Shown here: positions 17,301 to 24,449 of the stretch, piece after piece
Layout of the letters: every line of letters begins with the position of its first letter
Numbering within the stretch: the first letter of the stretch is position 1
Source: JAIYDQ01 sp034408855
GTDB lineage: Bacteria > Planctomycetota > Planctomycetia > Pirellulales > Pirellulaceae
NCBI GenBank assembly: GCA_034408855.1
Contig: JAWXCK010000055.1
Coordinates: 1 to 64,000, forward strand
Direction: 5' to 3'
Length of the DNA stretch: 64,000 nt
The notes under the pieces: model-generated
Told to the model about the DNA's origin: nothing
The model's input: only the letters and a program-made list of their open reading frames with translations
Database searches by the model: none
Made by a program: the position numbers and the translations under genes

Positions 17301-19343
17301 AACCGTATCGATCCGGTTGCTGTCGATGATTCGTACGATATCGCATCGAACTCGGTCGGAATCCCGCTGAATGTTTTGGCAAACGATCTCGAAGGAACAA
17401 CCGGCGCCTTGCAAATCATATCGGTGACGACGCCAAATAAAGGTGGAACGGCGATTATCGGACAAGGTAGCTTGAGTATTCGTTATTCGCCTTTGGCTGG
17501 CTTCGGCGGTACGGAAACGTTTAACTATACGGCCCGCGATAATGCAGGAAAATTGACGTCAGCAACGGTCACAGTCCATACGCTTGAAGGCGATCGCTTA
17601 GATGACAAAGCCGCGATTAGCTTGTCGTTTACCGATCTACGGGGCAACCCGATTTCGGCAATACGACAAGGTGACAAATTCCAGTTGCACGTAGCCGTTA
17701 CCGACTTGCGGGCTCCGTTGGATATTCCGTCGCCTGGAAATCCAGGCGTCTTCGCCGCATACCTCGATCTCCTGTACAACTCGAGTCTTGTCAGCACGCT
17801 ACCTGGAATCGTTGGCGGCGGGTTCGATTTTGACGTCACGTTTGTGAATCCATACAACCAAGGACGATTGGGGTCGGCGGCAACACCTGGCATCATCACG
17901 CAATTGGGGGCCAATACCGCCAATTCAAACGGCGTGACGCTAACACCACCGGTTCGAATGGCAACACTGACCTTCAACGCGCTCTCGGCTGGCATCGCTG
18001 ATTTCATTTCGGACCCCGCCGACCCAAGTCCAACGACCGACGTTTTGCTCTTTAGCGAAGACGCGGCAGTTCCAGAAGAGCGAATTCGCTATCGCCGTGC
18101 ATCGATCGAAATCGTTCCGAACAGTGTCGAGTTTCCGTTCGCGATCGATGATTCATTGCCTTCACCATTGGCAACGAATTCGTCGTTCAACTTTATCGAC
18201 GTTTTGAGAAACGATCGAACTGGCAATAGCCCACCTGTCTCGATCGTCGCTGTAACACAACCGCTCAACGGCTTCGTGTCGATCAGCGATAACGGCACAC
18301 CTGCCAATCCGGCCGACGATCGTGTCGTATACACGCCGACAGCGAATTTCCAAGGTACCGATCAGTTCACGTACACCATTCGCGATACCCGCGGATTCCA
18401 GTCAGCAGCAAAAGTAACGGTTCAAGTTGGAAATGCTACAACCGATGATATTATTCAGTTGCGACTGGAAGCGACCAATCTTTCGGGACAATCGATTGAC
18501 CAGATTACGGTTGGACAGCGATTTCAATTGCGAGGATACGTTCAGCAGCTTCGAGCGTTGAACGGCGGACAGTTGCAAGGCGTTTATGCCGCCTATCAAG
18601 ACATCCTATACGATCCAAGACTTGCAGCGATTTCGCCTATCTCGTTCGACACAATCTTCGGTACCGCAACCGGCGGGCTAGGTGAGTATCCCAATGCCCC
18701 GTCTGGCGATTTGGCAATTCCAGGCTTGATCAATGAGTTGGGATCGACAAACCGTGAAATCCCAACGATTGTCAACTTCCCTGGCACGACCGAAAAATTG
18801 CAATTCGTAATCGAAGTAACGGCGCTCGCCGCTGGTGTGCTAAACTTCGTGGGCGATCCGGCTGATATTAGTCCATTCCATGACTCACTGGTCTTTGATC
18901 CAACGACCGTGTTGTTGCCAAGTCAGATTCGATATGTGAACGACTCGATTACGATCGGCAGTCTACCTGCCGGAGAAGGTTTCACGAACGCTCGCAATCC
19001 ATCCGACGTAAACAACGACGGTTTTACTTCGCCGATCGATGCTCTGATTGTTATCAATAGCCTTGCACGCGGTGGAATTCGAGCCTTGTCAAACGGAAGT
19101 GGAGAAGGTGAATCCGCATCTCGCATGTTTATCGATGTCAATGGCGACGGCTTTATATCTCCGATCGATGCCTTGCAAGTCATCAACGCAATCAATCGAA
19201 ACAGCAAGTCCGGATCAGGCGAAGGCGAATCGAGTGTTGCAGCATCGCAATCCGTCGAACCATCAAATTCGCCGCTCGACTTGAATTCCGCTATCGATTT
19301 GCTTGCTGACGATATCGTCAACCGAAATCGTCGACGAGTTTAA
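14391..19343 (+). CDS. Giant exported metzincin-like protein with SdrD-B, cadherin-like and dockerin-type domains
   Basis: 1,650 residues. The N-terminus is basic and carries VLELLEDRRLMAA (residues 33-45), the planctomycete extracellular motif. HEAGHFYGARH at 415-425 matches HExxHxxGxxH, the metzincin zinc site, with LQLMDE downstream as a possible Met-turn, so the N-terminal third is probably a metalloprotease. Two SdrD-type B repeats follow (about 503-600 and 604-700), each with FxDxNxNG calcium-like motifs, then a GEVEDYLV domain (about 703-872), Ig/cadherin-like repeats starting DDNYTV, DDSYDI and DDSLPS (about 880, 978, 1250), and two cohesin-like beta domains (about 1065-1240 and 1345-1530). 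Two DVNxDGFxSPIDAL EF-hand motifs complete a dockerin-like C-terminus. It is monocistronic and likely secreted or surface-bound. Confidence 0.88.
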   Translation: MSNSRKNDSRKASRWSRWLGKRSQLKSALRRPVLELLEDRRLMAAVPYSDGKYYPLLGITAGDTSIPAAEYARRARSTNGIGGSNQSSADGLGSPVANTTIEVEPNNFPRNAQLLPLGTVPSKFQQVTVAGSLTNTPIGAAIPTFFDEDFYAVDLLAGDILDAQLTGTNIGFYDVSLNDANGNLLVTSIFPNASAVIGSPLSVGGTASFSYVTPNTGRYLVRVSDGTAGYSLRLQAFRNTFEQETVGTRQILFLDFDGATIRLDPFLGIPLSARIEPFDTSLSVLGILPTEANQVVDEVVATVRENFIESLPLLARNGYYTADGIPGHFDIDIRDSRTSPDPWGLPNVSRVIFGNNIFLAGLRGIAQSVDPGNFYREETALTTPEGYVDALLVPIASGTTRAKAFGRAIGNTASHEAGHFYGARHQNSFNTNLQLMDEGGQPTATSRMGVGPDGIFGTIDDIDIDFGVDEYSLLEGFSGIEDTAATMAFGLSTGMRGGFVSGTTFNDRNRNGLIGSGEEGLANQLVYADYNSNGVADVGEPRAVSGANGTYILVVAPGTWKIRGVPQTNWLLTGAAFQTVTVGLSQTVSNINFGQVLPNQAVTGFKWSDTNGNGIRDAGEPGMGGFWIYVDLDGDDRIDLGEPSAVTAADGSYSLNPPTTGFYAIREVVPPGFIQTFPIGGEHLVTFNGTPLRGIDFGNQSARDYGDAPGPYPTLISQNGPSHGFDANLFLGTNVDFDANGNPNANATGDDIVGRLDVNGLVIDDEDGVTFARPIVANDTQNLAKVLVRNATGSVAFLSGWIDFNRDGDWSDAGEKILSDISVTSGQVEHRFTAPSSALLGNTFARFRLSRTPALGVTGPADNGEVEDYLVNITNIEKYAIDDNYTVPRSSIDNVLNVQSNDYSPSVPGESARITGVTQGTAGGLVTSPDGQTIRYTPRTGFTGTETFTYTVLTSNGKIDSATVTVTSVFNRIDPVAVDDSYDIASNSVGIPLNVLANDLEGTTGALQIISVTTPNKGGTAIIGQGSLSIRYSPLAGFGGTETFNYTARDNAGKLTSATVTVHTLEGDRLDDKAAISLSFTDLRGNPISAIRQGDKFQLHVAVTDLRAPLDIPSPGNPGVFAAYLDLLYNSSLVSTLPGIVGGGFDFDVTFVNPYNQGRLGSAATPGIITQLGANTANSNGVTLTPPVRMATLTFNALSAGIADFISDPADPSPTTDVLLFSEDAAVPEERIRYRRASIEIVPNSVEFPFAIDDSLPSPLATNSSFNFIDVLRNDRTGNSPPVSIVAVTQPLNGFVSISDNGTPANPADDRVVYTPTANFQGTDQFTYTIRDTRGFQSAAKVTVQVGNATTDDIIQLRLEATNLSGQSIDQITVGQRFQLRGYVQQLRALNGGQLQGVYAAYQDILYDPRLAAISPISFDTIFGTATGGLGEYPNAPSGDLAIPGLINELGSTNREIPTIVNFPGTTEKLQFVIEVTALAAGVLNFVGDPADISPFHDSLVFDPTTVLLPSQIRYVNDSITIGSLPAGEGFTNARNPSDVNNDGFTSPIDALIVINSLARGGIRALSNGSGEGESASRMFIDVNGDGFISPIDALQVINAINRNSKSGSGEGESSVAASQSVEPSNSPLDLNSAIDLLADDIVNRNRRRV

Positions 19344-19422
19344 ACGTTTTTGCTTGTCCTACCTTTAGTCGGAAAACGCGAGAATTCTCCGATGGCCGGA
19401 TCGGCAATTGAGGAAAGCGAAG

Positions 19423-19475
19423 TGTGGCACGACGCTCCGCCGTCGTGATTCGCGACGACGGAGCGTCGCGCCACA
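19423..19475. terminator. Strong hairpin after the giant protein, repeat family F
   Basis: Arms of 23 bases (TGTGGC...CGTCG and CGACG...GCCACA) with two mismatches and a seven-base loop TGATTCG. It lies between convergent genes and is a good candidate for a bidirectional terminator, although it lacks a T-tract and resembles a mobile palindromic repeat. Confidence 0.6.
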
Positions 19476-19540
19476 ATCGGTCCGGTTTCCGCAAGGCGAT
19501 CGTGAGCAAATGCTCAACGGCTTACACTAAAATCTAATCT

Positions 19541-20383
19541 TTATTGCGAGTTAGGTTTCTCGGCGACAAAGACGCCGTACTCCATGGCGCCGGAGTTGTA
19601 TGCATTCAAAATCGCTTCGAAATGATCAACAAACAACAGGTGATTCTTGCCAAGTATTTTTGCAAGTCGTCGCGCCCCTGTTTTCTCGACTCGTCGAAGG
19701 CAAATCTCCCAGGTTCGCTTGACGTCTTCGGTCCAAATATCGCTCACGACAACCTTCATTCCTGCTTCCTGAAACCAGTTGATATAATCGTGTTGGTTAC
19801 CAAGCGATGGGCAAAACATCCCTTTGCATACGGCGATGGCTTGATCTTGCTGTTGAATGGATAGTGGTTCCTGGCCAGCCAACCAAGCGCAGAGTGCGAA
19901 TCGACCGCCAGGTTTTAGCCATTGCGCCGCATTGCGAAAAAAGGTTGGCTTGTCGAATAGATGCTCCGTGCATTCGATACTCCAAACAATGTCTGCTTGT
20001 CCTTTTGGAAGATCGACCGATTCCGCGTCGGCGCAAACAAATTGCGGCCTTGGACGCACACGGCTTATTTTGGACGCCGTAGTTGCCCACAACCGTTGAA
20101 TGGGACTGAGTGTGACTCCTGTCACCGAACATTGAAGTTGTTGTGCGAGCCATCGGCTTGAACCTCCCATCCCACAACCGATATCATAAACGACTGCTCC
20201 AGGCTGAATACCAGCTCGATGAGCCAATTTCGATGTCAGTTGTTCTTGGGCTACAATCGACGATTCTTCGCCATCCCAATAGCCATGATGGATATGCGGT
20301 CCCCACATCAAGCGATAAAAAAGCGTCACGACGTCGTAATGGTTTCGAATAACACTCTTTTCGATGTTGGGGCAATCGATCAT
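19541..20383 (-). CDS. SAM-dependent methyltransferase (tocopherol/UbiE-like class I)
   Basis: A 280-residue class I methyltransferase. The SAM-binding motif I VVYDIGCGMGGSSRWLA is at about residues 64-80, followed by the acidic loop VCADAESVDLP and motif II DIVWSIECTEHL. The HHGYWDGEE stretch near residue 32 and the CAWLAG strand are typical of the gamma-tocopherol/sarcosine-dimethylglycine methyltransferase group, which acts on small lipophilic or quinone substrates. Its ATG (20381-20383) overlaps the stop of the upstream YceI-like minigene in an ATGA junction. It is divergent from the polyketide synthase genes, so a role in methylating the polyketide product is likely but inferred. Confidence 0.85.
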   Translation of the reverse strand: MIDCPNIEKSVIRNHYDVVTLFYRLMWGPHIHHGYWDGEESSIVAQEQLTSKLAHRAGIQPGAVVYDIGCGMGGSSRWLAQQLQCSVTGVTLSPIQRLWATTASKISRVRPRPQFVCADAESVDLPKGQADIVWSIECTEHLFDKPTFFRNAAQWLKPGGRFALCAWLAGQEPLSIQQQDQAIAVCKGMFCPSLGNQHDYINWFQEAGMKVVVSDIWTEDVKRTWEICLRRVEKTGARRLAKILGKNHLLFVDHFEAILNAYNSGAMEYGVFVAEKPNSQ

Positions 20384-20559
20384 TCAAACACAATCCGTAA
20401 ATCTCCGTGGATGATTTGCTCGTCCGCAACGCCGATCGTTCCGAGTATCTTGCAAAATGGCCTCATCCCAAATTCTGATTGCCGAATCTTAAAGCTTCCG
20501 CGAAGGTGATGCCATCCGTCTTTCTGCTCGATATCACAAATCGTTCCTGGACGAAACAA
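20380..20559 (-). CDS. YceI-like C-terminal half as a stand-alone minigene (59 aa)
   Basis: A 59-residue protein starting with TTG at 20559. AAGGAG lies five bases upstream, and its TGA (20380-20382) overlaps the methyltransferase ATG. The sequence runs GSFKIRQSEFGMRPF, then GTIGVADEQIIHGDLRIVFE. This matches the last two or three strands of YceI-family lipocalin-like proteins (a G-x-hydrophobic-x-x-Q-x-D/E-F-G-hydrophobic-x-P pattern, then a conserved GT-V-V-D-E strand pair). A full YceI protein is about 170-200 residues. The missing N-terminal 110-120 residues cannot lie upstream because a TAA in frame at 20560-20562 and the opposite-strand gene at 20698 intervene. It is either a truncated relic still translated for coupling, or a minimal lipid-binding helper. 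Confidence 0.6.
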   Translation of the reverse strand: MFRPGTICDIEQKDGWHHLRGSFKIRQSEFGMRPFCKILGTIGVADEQIIHGDLRIVFE

Positions 20560-20697
20560 TTACACTCCTTGACTAAGCTTCCCCTCGATCGCATATTGGT
20601 GACCGACGACCCCTTCCCTGAAACAAAGCCGAGAGCTATATCTGCGATACTGGACTGACGCCTAGTTCAACTTCTTTCGTTCAAGCGTTGGTGCTTT

Positions 20698-21426
20698 ATG
20701 AAGTCTCGAAATCTCGTGCCGGAAAAAATGGATGATCCGAACCTCAATCCAGCCGAACACCGTCAAGCGTTGAACGGATTGCGCCGCGTCAATATCATCA
20801 GTCGAACTTCGGTGGTGGTCGCTCGGCAAATCAAGTCGTTCTGTGAAGCATTGCAACTATCTTCGGCGAGAGTTCTCGATGTTGGCTGCGGCAGTGGCGA
20901 CGTGGCTTATGGCGTAGCAAAAACACTGCCTGCAAACGGGCAATGGCACATCGAAGGGTGGGACATCAGTTCAACGGCTATCGAATATGCCAAACAATTG
21001 CATCAGAGTAGTACCGCGTTAGACGCACTGTCGAAGCGAAATCTGCGGGCTTCACTCAGCTTTCATGCGCAAGATATTTATTCATCGACGAGCGAGCCAT
21101 TTGATTTTGTCTATTGTTCGCTTTTCCTGCACCATTTTAGTGAACAGGACGCAACTCGACTATTGAAGCGCATGCGAGAGTTATCTCGTGTGGCAATTAT
21201 CGTGGACGACCTGGATCGAACACGCTTCGGATACTGGATGGCAAAAGTTGGCGTCAACCTTTTGTCGCGTTCTCCTGTGGTACATTTCGATGGTCCGCAA
21301 TCGGTCCGGGCAGCGTTTTCGATGACGGAGATTCAGGCGCTTGCCCGTGATGTAGGACTTGATCGAATTTCCTTGAAGCGGCGATGGCCAGCCCGCTGGT
21401 TGCTTGCCGCTGAATTATCCTCATGA
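20698..21426 (+). CDS. SAM-dependent methyltransferase of the polyketide locus
   Basis: 242 residues, class I methyltransferase. Motif I is VLDVGCGSGDVAYGVA (about residues 60-75); GWDISSTAIEYAKQ supplies the acidic ribose-binding residue; FDFVYCSLFLHHF is motif II. The N-terminal LNPAEHRQALNGLRRVN segment is typical of the methyltransferases paired with FAD oxidoreductases and type III PKS genes. Its stop overlaps the next start (ATGA, 21423-21426). By analogy with streptomycete phenolic-lipid clusters, where a methyltransferase and a flavoprotein modify the polyketide ring, it probably O-methylates the PKS product. Exact substrate unknown. Confidence 0.87.
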   Translation: MKSRNLVPEKMDDPNLNPAEHRQALNGLRRVNIISRTSVVVARQIKSFCEALQLSSARVLDVGCGSGDVAYGVAKTLPANGQWHIEGWDISSTAIEYAKQLHQSSTALDALSKRNLRASLSFHAQDIYSSTSEPFDFVYCSLFLHHFSEQDATRLLKRMRELSRVAIIVDDLDRTRFGYWMAKVGVNLLSRSPVVHFDGPQSVRAAFSMTEIQALARDVGLDRISLKRRWPARWLLAAELSS

Positions 21427-22592
21427 ACACGATCCAAATCGATGAGGCTACGCAATTTGTATGGGATGTCATTATCATTGGAGCTGGCGTAGCGGGCGGG
21501 AGCCTCGCTATCCAAACGTCGCGTCGCGGATTGAAGACCCTTTTGATCGAAGCCAAGGCTTTTCCTCGCGAAAAGGTTTGCGGCGGCTGTTTAAATCAGC
21601 GCGCCCAAGAATCTCTGAAACGGCTTGGCATTCTCGAATCGCTGCTAAATCGAGGGGCGGTTCGGATAAATACCTTGGATCTCAGAATTCGTCGTACGGC
21701 GGTCCTTTGGCAGATCCCCAGTTTGCTAAGTGTCCGTCGGTCGACGTTAGATGAAACAATGGTAAAGACGGCGATCGAGAGTGGCGCCGATTTCTTAGCC
21801 GAAACGTCGGCAACCGTTAAACTCGAAACAGCCGATAGCCAAGGGAATAGCACGTTTCGGCGAATCGCAATCTGCCATCGAGATCAGTCGGCAATTGTCG
21901 AAGCAAAAATCGTCATTGCAGCCGACGGACTCACACGATCATCGTTGCGAGAGCTGCCCCTTTTTCAGAGTCGTGCTACAATCGATTCGAGGATTGGGGT
22001 TCAAGCAATTGTCGTAAGGGGAGAGATGCAACCTTCGCTACCCAAAGAGACGCTCCAAATGCTTGTTTCCGATAGCGGCTATGTCGGCCTATCGCATACC
22101 GATGGCGGAATGCTTGACCTAGCTGCGGCGATCGATCCAAAAGCAATTCATGAATACGGCGGGATTGCGACAATCATCGAGCGAATATTATCAGATTGCC
22201 TGCGATGCGATGTGCGACTTCCGAGTGATCTGACTTGGCAAGCAACACCGCATTTGACACGGTCGTCGACGATCGTGTCATCGCACCGGTTGCTTTCGGT
22301 CGGTGATTCGATCGGCTATGTCGAGCCGTTTACCGGCGAAGGAATGTCTTGGGCTTTGTCATCCGCTGAAGCAGTCCTTCCGTATATCGTGTCAACGAAA
22401 GAGTCGGGGTGGGAGATTTCGACGAGCAGTGCTTGGTCCTCATGGGTCCAACATCAACATGTTCGAAAACAACGTCAATGTCGTTGGATCGCGAGACAAC
22501 TTCGTCGACCGCGGATATCGGCCTTTATTCTCCATGTCTGTAATGCATTTCCACCGATTCGGGCAACCCTTATCCGAAAGGCCACTTCATGA
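21423..22592 (+). CDS. FAD-dependent oxidoreductase of the polyketide locus
   Basis: 389 residues of the geranylgeranyl-reductase/UbiH-like flavoprotein group. A Rossmann dinucleotide motif IIIGAGVAGGSLAI sits at about residues 17-30, then LIEAKAFPREKVCGGCL (the arginine-lysine-CGG segment of this group). An ADGLTRSSLR segment follows, and the second FAD motif SVGDSIGYVEPFTGEGMSWAL lies at about residue 290. No membrane helix is apparent. Both ends overlap neighbours in ATGA junctions, so it is translated together with the methyltransferase and the PKS. It may hydroxylate the resorcinol ring or reduce an isoprenoid or alkyl chain; the sequence alone does not decide. Confidence 0.88.
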   Translation: MNTIQIDEATQFVWDVIIIGAGVAGGSLAIQTSRRGLKTLLIEAKAFPREKVCGGCLNQRAQESLKRLGILESLLNRGAVRINTLDLRIRRTAVLWQIPSLLSVRRSTLDETMVKTAIESGADFLAETSATVKLETADSQGNSTFRRIAICHRDQSAIVEAKIVIAADGLTRSSLRELPLFQSRATIDSRIGVQAIVVRGEMQPSLPKETLQMLVSDSGYVGLSHTDGGMLDLAAAIDPKAIHEYGGIATIIERILSDCLRCDVRLPSDLTWQATPHLTRSSTIVSSHRLLSVGDSIGYVEPFTGEGMSWALSSAEAVLPYIVSTKESGWEISTSSAWSSWVQHQHVRKQRQCRWIARQLRRPRISAFILHVCNAFPPIRATLIRKATS

Positions 22593-23770
22593 ACAAGCCG
22601 CTTTTGCTTACAATTCCATCGACCGCGACATTCAGTCAACGCATTTCGCGAATCGTCGGACTAGCGACCAGTACCCCTCAGTTCTCGATAAGCCAAGCCG
22701 ATGCCGCAGAAGTTGCGCAGCAATTGAAGATCTCGGAAAGATGGAATCATGCGTTACCGAAACTATATCGCAAGTCAGGCGTAGACCGTCGATCGAGCGT
22801 ATTGCTCCAAAGCGAACACGGCTCGCCCATTTCCCGTCAATGTTTTTATCCGACGGCGACAGACGCGAATCGAAGTGGTCCATCAACACTGCAACGCATG
22901 AAGGCCTACGCCGAATACGCCGGTCCCTTGTTAGCCCAAGCTTGTAGCGATGCAATCGCGATATCGAACATCGACGCATCCGTCATTACGCATCTCGTTA
23001 CCGTTTCTTGCACCGGATTCTTTGCCCCAGGAGTCGATTTAGAAATTATCCGCCGTCTTGAACTATCGCCAAACGTTCAGCGAACGCACGTCGGCTTTAT
23101 GGGGTGTCATGGGGCTTTGAACGGATTGAATGCAGCTCGATCGATAACCCAGTCCGATCCCGAAGCGGTTGTCATGCTCGGTGCCGTCGAGCTTTGCAGT
23201 CTGCACCAGCAATACTCCGAAGACCCACAGCAACTCGTCGCCAACTCGCTCTTCGCCGATGGTGCCGCATCGCTCATACTAGCAGGAAGCGAAACGAGCG
23301 ATTTTGCTTTGAACAGCCAAGATTTCGATGAGAATACGAGCTGGACAGTTCAGTCGCATTGCTCATTTGTTTTGCCCGGTACGTCATCGATGATGAGCTG
23401 GACGATCGGGAACGACGGATTCGTAATGACGTTGGATCCTCATGTTCCATCGATTATCGAGCAATCGCTTCACGAGGTTATCCAAAAGTGGCTTGCATCT
23501 CAATTTTTGTCGATTGCTGAGATCGGCGGCTGGGCGATACATCCCGGTGGGCCAAGAATCGTCGAAAGTGCAGGACGAGCCCTGGGTCTAAGCGATGAAG
23601 CTCTGATTCCGTCGCTCTCCGTCTTGCGCGACTGCGGCAACATGTCTTCGCCGACAGTCCTATTCATCCTCGATAAACTTTGGAAATCACAACCTGACAG
23701 CCAGACGATCGTCATGCTCGCCTTCGGACCAGGTCTATGTATCGAGGCGAGTTTGCTATCGCGGCAATAA
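22589..23770 (+). CDS. Type III polyketide synthase (chalcone/stilbene synthase family)
   Basis: 393 residues. The catalytic triad of type III PKS enzymes is visible: Cys141 in TVSCTGFFAPG, His318 in WAIHPGGPRIVE and Asn351 in RDCGNMSSPTVLF, plus the C-terminal AFGPGLCIEA loop (378-387) that shapes the cyclisation cavity. Length is normal. Such enzymes extend an acyl-CoA starter with malonyl-CoA and cyclise it to a resorcinol or pyrone. Bacterial relatives next to a methyltransferase and a flavoprotein usually make alkylresorcinols or alkylquinones from fatty acyl starters. The ATG overlaps the flavoprotein stop (22589-22592). It ends 17 bases before the convergent leuD stop. Confidence 0.93.
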   Translation: MNKPLLLTIPSTATFSQRISRIVGLATSTPQFSISQADAAEVAQQLKISERWNHALPKLYRKSGVDRRSSVLLQSEHGSPISRQCFYPTATDANRSGPSTLQRMKAYAEYAGPLLAQACSDAIAISNIDASVITHLVTVSCTGFFAPGVDLEIIRRLELSPNVQRTHVGFMGCHGALNGLNAARSITQSDPEAVVMLGAVELCSLHQQYSEDPQQLVANSLFADGAASLILAGSETSDFALNSQDFDENTSWTVQSHCSFVLPGTSSMMSWTIGNDGFVMTLDPHVPSIIEQSLHEVIQKWLASQFLSIAEIGGWAIHPGGPRIVESAGRALGLSDEALIPSLSVLRDCGNMSSPTVLFILDKLWKSQPDSQTIVMLAFGPGLCIEASLLSRQ

Positions 23771-23787
23771 CGCGATGATGGCAAAGC

Positions 23788-24387
23788 TTAAGTGCTTAGT
23801 TTGCCAGCCAGTTCCTCGTAAAGGTCGATCTTGTCGACTTGTTCGAGCGTCAATGCAATGTCGTCTAATCCGTGCAGCAAACAATGACGGCGGAATGGCT
23901 CGACGCTGAACGAAGCCGTAAAGCCTGAATCGTCGCTGACGGTCTGATTCTCTAAGTCGATCGTTAATCGATACTGCGAAGTGCTAGCATGTCGCTGGAA
24001 GAGTTGCTCGACTTCGTCTTCGGTAAGCGCGATCGGAAGCGTTCCGTTCTTGAAACAGTTGCTATAAAAGATGTCGGCAAACGACGGTGCGATGACGCAG
24101 CGAATGCCGTAGTCGTCAATTGCCCAAACCGCGTGCTCTCGCGATGAGCCGCTGCCAAAATTGCGACGAGCGATCAAAATAGACGCATCTTGATTGCGAG
24201 GCAGGTTTAGTTCGAATTCCGGATTCGGATCACCGTTCTCGGCAAACCGCCAATCGAAAAAAAGATATTGGCCAAATCCCGAACGTTCAATGCGTTTTAG
24301 GAACTGCTTGGGGATAATCTGATCTGTGTCGACGTTTGCTCGATCCATCGCCGCCGCAACGCCCGAATGCTTTACAAAAGCTTGCAT
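23788..24387 (-). CDS. leuD: 3-isopropylmalate dehydratase small subunit
   Basis: 199 residues, the normal length. The swivel domain motif MDRANVDTDQIIPKQFLKR is near the N-terminus, and NFGSGSSREHAVWAI at about residue 75 is the substrate-phosphate loop of aconitase-type small subunits. It pairs with LeuC to convert 2-isopropylmalate to 3-isopropylmalate in leucine synthesis. AGAGG lies eight bases before the ATG at 24387. leuC is 62 bases upstream on the same strand. Confidence 0.96.
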   Translation of the reverse strand: MQAFVKHSGVAAAMDRANVDTDQIIPKQFLKRIERSGFGQYLFFDWRFAENGDPNPEFELNLPRNQDASILIARRNFGSGSSREHAVWAIDDYGIRCVIAPSFADIFYSNCFKNGTLPIALTEDEVEQLFQRHASTSQYRLTIDLENQTVSDDSGFTASFSVEPFRRHCLLHGLDDIALTLEQVDKIDLYEELAGKLST

Positions 24388-24449
24388 GAAAAATACCTCT
24401 AGGTCTTATGTTTTGTTTTCAAAGGAGAAGGAGATTGGCCGCAAGCTGA

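Noticed and set aside
20219..20509. Plus-strand frame opposite the methyltransferase and YceI-like minigene
   Set aside because: It is a shadow of the minus-strand genes; the minus strand gives clear motifs.
20560..20697. Searched for the missing N-terminal half of the YceI-like gene on the minus strand
   Set aside because: An in-frame TAA at 20560-20562 and lack of YceI-like residues in the other frames; the region is a short divergent promoter gap.
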